A stretch of 35,907 nucleotides of DNA from an uncultured Eubacteriales bacterium (GCA_902781945.1 CACZLE010000023.1:1-35907), one strand, 5' to 3'; numbered from the stretch's first letter, positions 1 through 8,313 are shown. A program made the numbers and translations. Notes: generated by a model from the letters alone, not told the origin.

Positions 1-1
1 C

Positions 2-313
2 ACAGGGGCTGCCAGCTTGTCCGCTGGCGCATCCACACTGTCCACCGGCGCTTCGACCCTCGCTGACGGCGCATCTCAGCTGTCTACTGGAGCCGGTACC
101 CTGAAAGACGGTATGCAGACCATGAAGGATACCATTATGGGCGCAGAGAAAGAGGCTGCTGAGAAGCTGCTTCCCTATGTGGAGAACGAGCTGGCAGACG
201 CGCTGCGGATTTTTGAAGAAACCCGTGACAGCGTCGTGAACAGCGGGTATGACCTCCGTCCCGAAAGTATGAATGCGATCACTGTCTATATTATTCGCAC
301 GGATCTTCAATAA
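2..313 (+). CDS. C-terminal part of a heptad-repeat membrane/export protein (5' end outside window)
   Basis: The frame is open from base 2 and ends at 313, so only the last ~103 residues are seen. The first ~30 residues follow an L-x-x-G-A-x-x heptad pattern (for example LSTGASTLADGASQLSTGAG). This pattern is typical of the long extracytoplasmic coiled segment of YhgE/Pip-type and some MMPL-like transport proteins in Firmicutes. A charged, helical tail follows and ends in TVYIIRTDLQ, with no terminal membrane segment. The family call rests on the repeat alone, and the exact function cannot be told from this piece. A hairpin terminator lies ~35 bp downstream. Confidence 0.55.
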   Translation, partial: TGAASLSAGASTLSTGASTLADGASQLSTGAGTLKDGMQTMKDTIMGAEKEAAEKLLPYVENELADALRIFEETRDSVVNSGYDLRPESMNAITVYIIRTDLQ

Positions 314-340
314 AGACGCTTCAAACCTTTTAGAAAGCAT

Positions 341-381
341 GAAAAAGACGACCTTGCATCCTGTGGCAAGGCCGTTTTTCT
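341..381 (+). terminator. Intrinsic terminator after the heptad-repeat gene
   Basis: CCTTGC (352-357) pairs with GCAAGG (366-371). The stem can be extended by the flanking GACG/CGTT with one mismatch, and it is followed by TTTTTC. A run of five A residues precedes the stem. Confidence 0.6.
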
Positions 382-812
382 ATTGGGCAACAATGGGTTT
401 CACAACCATTCAGCTTCTCAGCTGCACCAGCATTTTCAGAAGGACTCATGCCATTTTGCTTCGGAGTGCGGTCTTTCTTTTGAAGCCGGGTATGGATCGT
501 ATCATTGAAACCGACGGCAAAAAAAGTTGATCCGATAGTCCATGTTATGGGTTTTATGACAAGACAAATCGTACTTTCCCTGAGCAAAAGAAAATGCTGT
601 GAAAAAAGCATTGCCAATTATCAGTGAAACGTCACTTTAAAGATTCAGGATATCCGGCTTTTTCTATCTAAACGGCATTAGGAAGCCAAATTCCCGCCGC
701 TGTTTTTAATGCATTCCAGAGCAATGGCATGATAGAAAGATAATTGGTTTTGTGTAACACTCCGCAAAGCAGATACTAAGCAGCGAAATATCCCAGGATA
801 CCATCTCCTGCT
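382..812. other. 430-bp stretch with no supportable gene
   Basis: Both strands carry short open frames only, with no ribosome binding site in front of them. A minus-strand frame (617-330) has one hydrophobic stretch, but it runs through the terminator hairpin of the neighbouring gene and resembles no family I recognise. It could be a decayed remnant. I see no promoter or repeat of note. Confidence 0.5.
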
Positions 813-3041
813 TCAAAATACAGCATAACCGGTTTGATTTTTGTCCTTCAGGCGTTTAAGAGCAGTATCCGCATCCTGAAAAACGTCGCCCTCCGGCTCT
901 TCCCGGTCCGAAAAAGCAACACCCACGCTCAGAAAAATGGCTGGCATGTTTTCTTTCTCCACCTGCAGCGTGTGATTTGCCTGTTCAATTTTGGCCAAAA
1001 CCAGCTCTTTTTCTTCATTGGTTATTCGCGTCATAATCACAGCGAATTCATCTGTCCGCAGGCGGCAAATATGATCCACGGAGCGGAAACTGTTCCGAAG
1101 CACTTCGGCTGTGCGGCATACAACGCGGTCTGCACAGTCCCGCCCATGTTTTTGACGGATCTGTTCATACCTGTCGATCTGCGCGATCAAAACGGCAATA
1201 TGCTCCTGATCCGAATCATGAAACAGAATATCAAATGCAGTGTAGTTGTACAGGCCGGTCAGCGGATCATGCATGGCTTTATAAGTAAAACGATCATGCC
1301 GCGACCTTTTTGTTTTCAGAAATACATCCGAAGCTCCTGGCTGATTATCCATAAGGAAACGCTCAAAATCTGATGCAGGAAGCGGCCTTGAGAAATAATA
1401 GCCCTGGATGATATCGCAGCCCATTGCTTTGAGTGTGAATACCTGCTCAGCAGTTTCAACCCCTTCAGCGATTGTGGGCACCTCAAAGGCTTCCGCCAGT
1501 TGTATCATGGTCTCCAGAAGGCGGGTATCCTTCCGAGCCTTAAAAGCAGTACGGATGAATTGCATGTCCAGCTTCAGCGCGTCCACGGGAAGCGTGGAAA
1601 GCATATTGAGTGAGGAGTACCCCGAACCAAAATCGTCCATTTCGACACGAAAGCCTATTTCGCGCAGCTGACGTACGCTCTCAATGATCTGCGCCGAATC
1701 CTCCGTATAGGCGGATTCGGTAATCTCCAGCAGCAGATCGTGAGGGCTCAAACCGTTTTGTTCTGTTATCTCCCGCAGTTGATCGATCAGCTTCGGTTCA
1801 TACAGGTCGATACGGGACACGTTGACGGATACCGGAAGGCGAATTCCCAGCAGCATCCTCCAGTCCCGGATCTGTGCCGCGGCTTCTGCCCAAACATAGC
1901 TGTCCAGGCGATAGATCAACCCGTTGTTTTCAAACAAAGGAATGAATACGTCGGGGCTGACCATTCCGAGCGACGGATGACGCCAGCGCACAAGGGCCTC
2001 GGCGCTGCATAATATTGGCTTGTCCGGACGCACATCAAACTTGGGCTGATAATAAACCTGAAACTGTTTTTCCCGAATCGCGCGCGGGAATTCCTCGATC
2101 AGCTGTTCCTCAAGAAGCTCTGCCTCATATAAGGAATCATCATATATGCCGATGGCGTGCGTAAAGCTGCCTTTTACGGTATCCGCCGCGATTTTCGCGC
2201 GGTCAAAGCGGCGCTCGATATCAAGGGTTTTGTCCGCGTTTGCGTAAACGCCCATCCGGATCCGGACGCGGTTTTCACTTTGTCCATCTTCCGTGCTGTT
2301 CATCTGAACCGACACCGTCTCAAGCAGCGTATCGTAATCCGTGCGGTGAGGGCAGTAGATCAGGAAAGTATCCGCCTCGCTGCGGCAGGCAATGCCGCCT
2401 GTTTCCTGCACGATCGTCAGCGTACCCGCTCCGATGCGCCTGAGCAGGTCATCGCCGTAGCTCTTGCCATAACGGTCGTTGATCGTATGAAAATGATTGA
2501 TGTTCATCAGGATCGCGTCTGCCGGCGTGTCCAAATGATGGGTATCAAGCTGGACAGCATAACGGAAAAAGAAGTCCTTGTTATAAAGGCCTGTCAAATG
2601 ATCCCGCTCCGTCCAGCGCAGAATATCGCGGTCCTCTGACAATTCCACGGTGCGGCGGATCCGAGCCAGAATGACCTCCGGCCGGGGATAGGGCTTGGGG
2701 ATAAAGTCGATGGCGCCCAAGGCAAGACATTCCACCTCCGCGTTGCTGTCCGCTGTCATCACAATGACGGGAATACGCGCAAAACGAACGTCGGCCTTTA
2801 CCTCGCGCAGCACATCCAGCCCGTGCAGATCCGGCAGATTCAAATCCAAAAGGATCAGACTCAGCGTCTCAAACTGCGAATGAAGGATCTCCTGCGCCCT
2901 CGCGCCAGTCTCTGCCGGTATGACCTCATAGGTGTCCTGCAGGATCATTTGCAAAAGCTGCTGATTGATAAACTCATCCTCCACCAGCAGGATCCTTCTC
3001 TTTTCAACGGAAGGGCGAAATCTTTCCTGTTGCTCCGGCAT
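813..3041 (-). CDS. Response regulator with degenerate GGDEF, EAL phosphodiesterase and second degenerate GGDEF
   Basis: 742 residues, predicted cytoplasmic c-di-GMP phosphodiesterase. The receiver domain (~15-130) has the acidic pair ED at 21-22, phospho-acceptor D66 in LLDLNLPD and K116. The first GGDEF domain (~145-300) has SEADT (221-225) at the signature site, so it should not cyclise GTP. The EAL domain (~315-560) looks active: E348-A349-L350, NVSR at 407, E439, DD at 469-470, K490, E526 and QGYY at 546. The second GGDEF (~590-742) has RTDEF (662-666) and also looks inactive. The start is the ATG at 3041, and its ribosome site is weak. The permease-GGDEF gene ends 47 bp upstream on the same strand, so the two may form an operon in which one enzyme makes and the other degrades c-di-GMP. 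No HPt or output DNA-binding domain is present. Confidence 0.9.
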   Translation of the reverse strand: MPEQQERFRPSVEKRRILLVEDEFINQQLLQMILQDTYEVIPAETGARAQEILHSQFETLSLILLDLNLPDLHGLDVLREVKADVRFARIPVIVMTADSNAEVECLALGAIDFIPKPYPRPEVILARIRRTVELSEDRDILRWTERDHLTGLYNKDFFFRYAVQLDTHHLDTPADAILMNINHFHTINDRYGKSYGDDLLRRIGAGTLTIVQETGGIACRSEADTFLIYCPHRTDYDTLLETVSVQMNSTEDGQSENRVRIRMGVYANADKTLDIERRFDRAKIAADTVKGSFTHAIGIYDDSLYEAELLEEQLIEEFPRAIREKQFQVYYQPKFDVRPDKPILCSAEALVRWRHPSLGMVSPDVFIPLFENNGLIYRLDSYVWAEAAAQIRDWRMLLGIRLPVSVNVSRIDLYEPKLIDQLREITEQNGLSPHDLLLEITESAYTEDSAQIIESVRQLREIGFRVEMDDFGSGYSSLNMLSTLPVDALKLDMQFIRTAFKARKDTRLLETMIQLAEAFEVPTIAEGVETAEQVFTLKAMGCDIIQGYYFSRPLPASDFERFLMDNQPGASDVFLKTKRSRHDRFTYKAMHDPLTGLYNYTAFDILFHDSDQEHIAVLIAQIDRYEQIRQKHGRDCADRVVCRTAEVLRNSFRSVDHICRLRTDEFAVIMTRITNEEKELVLAKIEQANHTLQVEKENMPAIFLSVGVAFSDREEPEGDVFQDADTALKRLKDKNQTGYAVF

Positions 3042-3088
3042 GGCTCTCTTGCCCCCTGCTTTTCTCTTTTCAAATGTCTGTCTGTTTC

Positions 3089-5284
3089 TTACCTCGCTCT
3101 GGCCCCTTTGCTTTTCAGCGCCTGCTTGTTTTCATACATCCGCTTATCGGCCTTCTCAAAAACAGCGTGGAAGCTTTCGTTGCTTTCCGGGTTGAATTCG
3201 GCGATGCCGGACGCCACTACCGCGTTGTTGGTGCCGATATGATCCTCGGAAGCACGCCGCAGCTGATCCATGATCAATGCCCTGTTTTCATAGTTACGAT
3301 CCCGAAGAATAGCGACAAATTCATCTCCGCCCGTTCGGAATACAGGGCTGTGATCAAAGAAATCGCAGATCATTTTGCAGGCCGCCCGGATATAGTCGTC
3401 GCCCGCTTTATGTCCGAAATTATCGTTGATGTACTTCAGCCCGTTGACATCGCAGACCACAACCGCAAAAGCTCCGGCTTCATGCCGCTGGATCGCCAGG
3501 TTGATCTCATTTTCCGAATGCAGGAAGGCATTCTTGTTTTTCACGCCCGTCATGGCGTCGCTGTTGGCAATCGTTTTGATCTCCAGGTTCTGCTTATTCA
3601 TGAAGGAATAATTGCTCAGCATGATCATCAGCGCAAAAACGAACATTCCGGTGGCCATGAGGATGGTGCGGGTGTCGGACTTTTCCAGTTCGCCCATCTG
3701 ACCGGCGATGAACATCTCGTCCGCAAGACGAACCGCGCTGCCGTCCATGGAGGCCAGATAATTCTGGCGAATATTCTCCATCATGTGATGATTGGCTTCC
3801 ATCATGGACTGACGCATCCAAATCAGCGCGATGAACAGCACCAGCCCCAGAAGCACCACCCAGACGATCAGGGATTTGCCAAAGCGCTGGGTATGATCCC
3901 GCTGAAGAATACTGCGGAAGTAGAGGAAGCCCAGAACCGTCCAGATAATAAACAGGAAATAGGACTCCCTGGCCATCGAGCCCTCCGATACCAGGTTGGG
4001 AAGCAGCAGATACAGCAGATAGAAGACCATCAGCACAAGGCCGATTCCGCCAGTCCACAATTCTGCGCGATCGTTTCTTGCCTTCGCCAGCTTCCGGGCG
4101 CTTGCCGAAACCAGCGCGTAAATGATGGTTGCGCCGATTGTTGTGACGTCCACGATCCAGCCGATTGCCGTGCGCCCGAGGAACGGGATGGGCAGCGACA
4201 GGCAGGCGACCAGCAGAATGGCCTTGCCCGGAGCGCCATGCCGATTCAGCGCCGAAAACCTGGCAGGCAAAATCTGATCCTTTCCCAGGGCGTAAAACAG
4301 GCGGCTGAGGGCGGTGGTATTGCCGATCAGACTGGTGACGATCAGCGCCAGCAGGGCGATCATCAGGATGCCCACGCCGAAATGGCCCATGTAGTGCTGG
4401 GCGGCGTAAAAGGCGGGCAGGGCTTTGAGGCCGTCCAGATTGCCAATGTCCCGGATATATTCCAGCCAGGAGCCGTATTCCGGAGGATAGTCCGACACGG
4501 ACAGCAGCGTAATGAGGATATACAGCGCCGTGGTGGATACCACCGTCACCAGCAGGATGCGGAAAAATCGGCTGTGCTTAAAACGGACTTCCTCAGACAA
4601 ATGAGAGATATTCTCAAAGCCAATAAAAGCCCATGGGGAAATGACGGCAATTTTGATGATCTGAGAAATGGCGCTGCTCTCCGGGACATAGGCAGGACTC
4701 AGAGAGACGTTCAGATGGAGGAAAGCACCGATAAATACGGCGGCAATGCCAAGCACAAATATGGCAGCCAGAATCACCATCAGCCGCGCGGCGGCGCGCT
4801 TGCGCGTCATCAGGAAAACCGTGGTGAGGGCGATGGCCGCCAGAGAAAGCAAGGCTTCGCCAAGGTAAACCTCATAGCCGAAAAGCGTATACAGGCCCCC
4901 GAAGCGGAAAATGTCCCCCAAAAAATACCGCGCAAAGAGGGGCAGCGACGTGGCGTTTGCCCAGAGAATCGCCAGATAGGTCATGGCAAGGAACCACGCG
5001 GTCAAAAAGCCATGGTCATAGCCGAACTGCTCCTTGGCAAAGGTGTACGCGCCGCCCGCTTCCGGATAGCACTGCATCATATAAGCATAGTTCCGGCTGA
5101 TGATCAGCATGGCCGCCGCGCCCAGCAGGAGACCGAGCACGCTGCCCATGATGCCGGCCTGTGAAAGGTAGGTATTGCTGGTGACCACCAGCGAACCCCA
5201 GCCGATGCTGGTGCCGATGGCAAAGGCCCATGCTCCGACTGGAGAAATATCCTGCCTCAGTTGACGGTTTTCCTTCATATCCAT
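3089..5284 (-). CDS. APC-family amino-acid-permease-like protein fused to a diguanylate cyclase (GGDEF)
   Basis: About 731 residues. Residues 1-~400 form an APC-superfamily transporter: the SPVGAWAFAIGTSIGWGSL segment near the N-terminus is the typical unwound first helix, and roughly 12 hydrophobic helices follow. About four more hydrophobic segments (~415-490 and ~541-560) enclose a ~50-residue hydrophilic loop. A cytoplasmic GGDEF domain follows, with an intact TGGDEF at ~651-656 and DVNGLKYINDNFGH upstream of it. No RxxD inhibitory site is seen at the usual position before GGDEF. AAAGGA at 5300-5295 is 10 nt from the ATG at 5284; an in-frame GTG at 5290 is the alternative start. Inference: substrate binding or transport is coupled to c-di-GMP synthesis, so this may be a transceptor. 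The EAL phosphodiesterase lies just downstream. Confidence 0.88.
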   Translation of the reverse strand: MDMKENRQLRQDISPVGAWAFAIGTSIGWGSLVVTSNTYLSQAGIMGSVLGLLLGAAAMLIISRNYAYMMQCYPEAGGAYTFAKEQFGYDHGFLTAWFLAMTYLAILWANATSLPLFARYFLGDIFRFGGLYTLFGYEVYLGEALLSLAAIALTTVFLMTRKRAAARLMVILAAIFVLGIAAVFIGAFLHLNVSLSPAYVPESSAISQIIKIAVISPWAFIGFENISHLSEEVRFKHSRFFRILLVTVVSTTALYILITLLSVSDYPPEYGSWLEYIRDIGNLDGLKALPAFYAAQHYMGHFGVGILMIALLALIVTSLIGNTTALSRLFYALGKDQILPARFSALNRHGAPGKAILLVACLSLPIPFLGRTAIGWIVDVTTIGATIIYALVSASARKLAKARNDRAELWTGGIGLVLMVFYLLYLLLPNLVSEGSMARESYFLFIIWTVLGFLYFRSILQRDHTQRFGKSLIVWVVLLGLVLFIALIWMRQSMMEANHHMMENIRQNYLASMDGSAVRLADEMFIAGQMGELEKSDTRTILMATGMFVFALMIMLSNYSFMNKQNLEIKTIANSDAMTGVKNKNAFLHSENEINLAIQRHEAGAFAVVVCDVNGLKYINDNFGHKAGDDYIRAACKMICDFFDHSPVFRTGGDEFVAILRDRNYENRALIMDQLRRASEDHIGTNNAVVASGIAEFNPESNESFHAVFEKADKRMYENKQALKSKGARAR

Positions 5285-5318
5285 TTTCACACGGTCCTTT
5301 CCATTTCAAACCCGGCTT

Positions 5319-5534
5319 TCAGGCTTTGATCAGGCGCTCAAGCGTCTCGAACAGCAGCCCGGGCTGTATTGGCTTGGACAAGTGAGCATTCAAACCAGCC
5401 CGCATGCCGCGCTGCGCATCTTCATGGAAGGCGCCCGCGGTCAGCGCGATGATCGGAATACTTTGGGCGTCGGCCCGGTTCAGGGCGCGCGGCAAAGAGT
5501 GGTTTGGGCAGGAAGCTGTCGTATTGAGATCCAC
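5319..5534 (-). pseudogene. Remnant of a C-terminal receiver domain (hybrid-kinase type)
   Basis: About 50 residues match the second half of a receiver domain, including SIPIIALTAGAF, GMRAGLNAHLSKPI and a final helix. They resemble the last domain of the hybrid kinase at 15513-18056 (IPIIAMTADAF, AAGMNGHIAKPV). The half with the phospho-acceptor Asp is missing, there is no ribosome site, and the preceding ~20 residues do not fit a receiver. I read it as the 3' relic of a larger sensor kinase gene. A functional 71-residue protein is unlikely. Confidence 0.7.
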
Positions 5535-5578
5535 TGCGCGCTTTCCGCCGCTTGGAGGGGCCGTACTCTCCCGTTATC

Positions 5579-6470
5579 TTATTGGGCAGGGTCCATCATC
5601 GAAGCGAAGCCTTCCGCTCCGTAGGTCTGGTACATGGTTATATACGCATCGATCATATCCGCGTAATCCGGATATTTCGCTTTCAGCGTGTCGGCAAACG
5701 CCTGGATGTCCATTTCCTCGCCCGCCTGGGTCTTTTCAATGAATGTGATCATTTCCGCCACGATCTCGCTGAATTCCGCGAAAGGATCCTTCGGCTCCTC
5801 CACCGTGCCGTCGGTGTGGAACCGCTTTTCAAAGCCCCACTCCGTAATGCCGGCCAGCGACATGCTTTTTACCACCAGCTCCCCTTCGGCGCCGTTCTCC
5901 TGGGCGGCGATATACTGGTCAAAATCCGCATCCACCACGCAGCTGTAGTCATAGACGCCATAGCGCAGGGAATAAACAATGAGGATCTCCTCCTCATCCT
6001 CGCCGGGCTCCGTGCCATTGCTCCCGATCTCGAAGCCCTCCTCGGTCAGCTGAGACAGGCTTTTCCCCTGCATAGACGCCATTTCCCCGTCTGTCAGGGG
6101 CTCGGCTGTGAATTCTTCGCTGTAAGCGATGGGCAGCGTTTTCAGGTAATCGTCCACCGCCTGCATCGCGGCATCATGCTTTTCAAAGAAGTCTTCCGCC
6201 TCATAGTCCAGGTTTTCAAGGGCTTCGTTCAGTTCGTTCAGCTTCTCGTCACAAAGGGCTACGCTGCGATAGTATTTTCCGTCTTTCTGCGTGACCACGG
6301 CATAGTATTCCCCCGGAATACCGCCTGCGATGACACGGTCTTCAGCGCTGTCCTCCAGCGCCTCGCCCACGGTGGCATACAGCGGCGCAGGCTGTTCTCC
6401 TTCGGCCAGAGCTCCCTGCATCGCGAACAGCATCACGACTGTCATAACCAACCCAATCAGTTTTTTTCAT
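5579..6470 (-). CDS. Secreted protein of unknown function; frame interrupted by an A7 tract after the start codon
   Basis: AGGAGG followed by 9 nt leads to the ATG at 6470, which is followed by seven A residues. With six A residues the product would begin MKKLIGLVMTVVMLF, a standard signal peptide, and read through ~297 residues to 5579. As written, the ATG frame is +1 shifted and stops early. The long frame itself is open only from a TTG at 6451, just after a TGA. The mature part is acidic (signal-peptide cleavage expected after ALA) with no family I recognise. Possible explanations are polymerase slippage on A7, phase variation, a fresh mutation or an assembly error. The neighbouring secreted gene at 9092 has the same ATG-A6-CTG start with an intact frame. 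Confidence 0.65.
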
Positions 6471-6504
6471 TTTTCTTTTCCTCCTGCTGTTTTACCCGGT
6501 TTCT

Positions 6505-6942
6505 TTAAGGGAAGCTCCAAAACCCCGTGCCTGTTTCCGCGTCAAACTGCCGCCTGATCATCCCTCCGATAACCGGCCGCAGCTCGATCTCCGCGGTGTA
6601 GGAAACAGTAAGCGACTTGATATGTCCGCCGGCAACGCAGTGCTGCCCGTCGGTTTTATAGGCTATCAGAGCATGCGTATGATGGTACAGCCCCTCCTGG
6701 TCGTCGCTGATGATATTTCCCGTTAAGGAAACAAGCTCCAGCACACCCCGGATGGTCTGCGTTTCAAAGCTTTTGGTTGCCGGAAGATAGGTCTGTATCT
6801 GTGCTTCGCCGCAGCCTCCGATGCCTTGAAAGACCGCGGACCGGATCTGTTCCTTCTTACAGATATCCAAAATACCACCGATGATCTCATCGCCTCTGTC
6901 CATGCGCACATAGAGCGTTTCACCGTATTTTCTGTAATCCAT
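6505..6942 (-). CDS. PPC-domain (DUF296-type) putative nucleic-acid-binding protein
   Basis: 145 residues, essentially one PPC/PCC domain. It has the expected pattern: a GIGGCGEAQIQTY segment after the first strands, a YHHTHALIA histidine cluster, AGGHIKSLTV, and a T-x-E-I-E-L final strand. In plants this fold carries AT-hooks and binds DNA. The bacterial stand-alone proteins have no settled function, and no AT-hook is seen here. AGGAG at 6954-6950 is 7 nt from the ATG at 6942, which is better than the overlapping ATG at 6948. A good promoter lies upstream (7015-7043). Confidence 0.82.
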   Translation of the reverse strand: MDYRKYGETLYVRMDRGDEIIGGILDICKKEQIRSAVFQGIGGCGEAQIQTYLPATKSFETQTIRGVLELVSLTGNIISDDQEGLYHHTHALIAYKTDGQHCVAGGHIKSLTVSYTAEIELRPVIGGMIRRQFDAETGTGFWSFP

Positions 6943-7014
6943 CGCCATTCTCCTGTTATTTATCCTTATGTACAATGAACGACTGATCAACTGATACCTT
7001 ACAGCTCGGATTAG

Positions 7015-7043
7015 ATTATAACACAGAAAAATTCAGTTCGCAA
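7015..7043 (-). promoter_or_regulatory. Sigma-A type promoter of the PPC-domain gene
   Basis: On the minus strand, TTGCGA (7043-7038), a 17-nt spacer and TATAAT (7020-7015). The predicted start is ~65 nt ahead of the ATG at 6942. Confidence 0.65.
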
Positions 7044-7213
7044 TTCTATCCGCTGCAATAATCCATCAGGATCAGGGCCGCAGCCTTGCCTGCGCATCAA
7101 TCAAAAAAACAATGAATTTACGAGAATTTCGATGAATCCATTTAAAAACAGCAGATTTGATGGAATTATATCCTGAATGGCGGGAATATAGGCGGAAATT
7201 TGCAGTTTTACAC

Positions 7214-7230
7214 GTTGACTTTCTTTGATC
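7214..7230 (-). promoter_or_regulatory. CtsR-type operator overlapping the hsp20 -35 box
   Basis: Read on the minus strand: GATCAAA-GAA-AGTCAAC. This matches the CtsR tandem heptad (A/G)GTCAAA-NAN-(A/G)GTCAAA with few changes. It is 15/17 identical to the site at the clpB start (33077-33093), and it covers the -35 hexamer, as expected for repression. Confidence 0.65.
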
Positions 7231-7243
7231 TATGATTTATACT
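7215..7243 (+). promoter_or_regulatory. Sigma-A type promoter of hsp20
   Basis: TTGACT (7215-7220), a 17-nt spacer and TATACT (7238-7243), giving a leader of ~110 nt before the ATG at 7359. No CIRCE element was seen. Confidence 0.8.
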
Positions 7244-7358
7244 ATAGTCACCATCCAGGGAGGGGGATCGAAAGAGAGCCCGAACAGGATGGAATAAAAT
7301 GCGACCCTGCAAGCGTGGCAAAGAACCAAGCGTACAAGGCCAATTGGAGGTTTGCATT

Positions 7359-7811
7359 ATGAGTACTTATCTTCCTACCGTGTTTGGCGAAAATCTGCTG
7401 GATGTGTTTGACGATTTTGACCGCGACTTCTTCCGTGGCTTTGGCCGCCCCGAGCATGTGCTCTACGGCAAGAACGCCAGCCGCATGATGAAGACCGACG
7501 TGAAGGAAACGGACGAGGGTTATGAAGTAGACGTGGATCTGCCCGGCTTCAACAAGGACGAAATCAAGCTGGAGCTGAACAACGGCTACCTGACCATCTC
7601 CACCGAAAAGAGCCTGAACAAGGAGAACAAGGGCAAGATGCTCCGCCAGGAGCGCTATGTGGGCGCCATGCAGCGCAGCTTCTACGTGGGCGGCAGCATC
7701 ACCGAAGAGGATATCAAGGCCAAGTACGAAAACGGCGTGCTGAGCCTGACGATCCCCAAGAAGGAAGTCAGAAAGGTTCCCGAAAAGAAACAGATCCTGA
7801 TCGAAGGATAA
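7359..7811 (+). CDS. hsp20: Small heat-shock protein Hsp20 (alpha-crystallin family)
   Basis: 150 residues, the usual bacterial sHsp size. This is an ATP-independent cytoplasmic holdase that keeps unfolding proteins soluble. A short N-terminal arm rich in Phe and Asp (DVFDDFDRDFFRGFGRP) leads into an alpha-crystallin domain (~47-140) with MKTDVKETDEGYEVDVDLPG, the central LNNGYLTIS strand and the conserved YENGVLSLTIPK. The C-terminal tail has the I-x-I type anchor (QILIEG). GGAGG lies 8 nt before the ATG at 7359. The gene is monocistronic, with its own promoter, CtsR-type box and terminator, and is the only plus-strand gene in the first 21 kb. CtsR control would place it in one regulon with clpB in this window. 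Confidence 0.95.
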   Translation: MSTYLPTVFGENLLDVFDDFDRDFFRGFGRPEHVLYGKNASRMMKTDVKETDEGYEVDVDLPGFNKDEIKLELNNGYLTISTEKSLNKENKGKMLRQERYVGAMQRSFYVGGSITEEDIKAKYENGVLSLTIPKKEVRKVPEKKQILIEG

Positions 7812-7825
7812 ACCAAAAAACACAA

Positions 7826-7857
7826 GGCCCGTCGGAGCAAAATCCGGCGGGCTTTTT
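7826..7857 (+). terminator. Terminator of hsp20
   Basis: GCCCGTCGGA (7827-7836) pairs with TCCGGCGGGC (7843-7852), with one G-U pair, around a 6-nt loop and followed by TTTTTGC. Confidence 0.85.
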
Positions 7858-7860
7858 GCT

Positions 7861-7987
7861 TTATCTTTTTTCTTGCATTTGTTCATTCAGCGCTTCACCC
7901 AGCTTGGCCGGGATGCCCCGGGGGCCGCTCACTGCATAGATGCCGTATTTCTTGCCCAAAACATCGAAGGTGAATTGATCGGACAGG
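7861..7987 (-). pseudogene. 3' remnant of an unidentified gene cut by the palindromic element
   Basis: About 42 codons (..SDQFTFDVLGKKYGIYAVSG..ALNEQMQEKR) are open on the minus strand. Upstream the frame runs directly into the terminal repeat of the 240-bp palindromic element. The codons before this point come from the element, and no ribosome site is present. It looks like the tail of a protein whose 5' part was replaced or deleted. I cannot name the family. Confidence 0.45.
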
Positions 7988-8229
7988 TAATACTGTTCTC
8001 TAATTAAATGGAGACATCGAAAAACAGTAATTTGAAGGGGTGCCCTCATCCGACCTCGCTGCGCTCGGCCACCTTCCCCCGCTGCGGCAGGGGAAGGCTT
8101 TTGGCCAGGCTTTTCCGAATAGTTGGGCCGAATTCAAGCAAAAGAGCGCACTAAAATAGCCTTCCCCTGCCGCAGCGGGGGAAGGTGGCCGACCATCGGG
8201 AGGTCGGTTTTAATCAGGGAATAGTATCA
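7988..8229. repeat. 240-bp palindromic MITE-like element
   Basis: A nested inverted repeat. Outer ends 7988-8007 and 8210-8229 match at 16 of 20 positions. CCGACCTC at 8050-8057 pairs with 8200-8207, and a perfect 34-nt arm at 8066-8099 pairs with 8158-8191. The central 58 nt are unpaired. There is no coding capacity. The architecture fits a non-autonomous, transposase-mobilised palindromic element or an intergenic REP-type unit. Confidence 0.75.
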
Positions 8230-8313
8230 GTTTCCGTGACCAAACATTTGTATCCACGCCGTTTTTCCTGATCTTTTGCTGCGCTTGTACCCATTTTGAT
8301 TCTGACGAACAAG

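Noticed and set aside
3074..5164. 696-codon plus-strand frame opposite the permease-GGDEF gene
   Set aside because: Antisense of a well-supported membrane protein; the composition is His/Gln/Arg-rich and it starts inside another gene.
7100..7358. CIRCE element for HrcA ahead of hsp20
   Set aside because: No TTAGCACTC-N9-GAGTGCTAA-like repeat is found; the CtsR-type box explains heat control better.
8066..8191. CRISPR repeat pair
   Set aside because: The two 34-nt units are inverted, not direct, and occur once each; they are arms of a palindrome.
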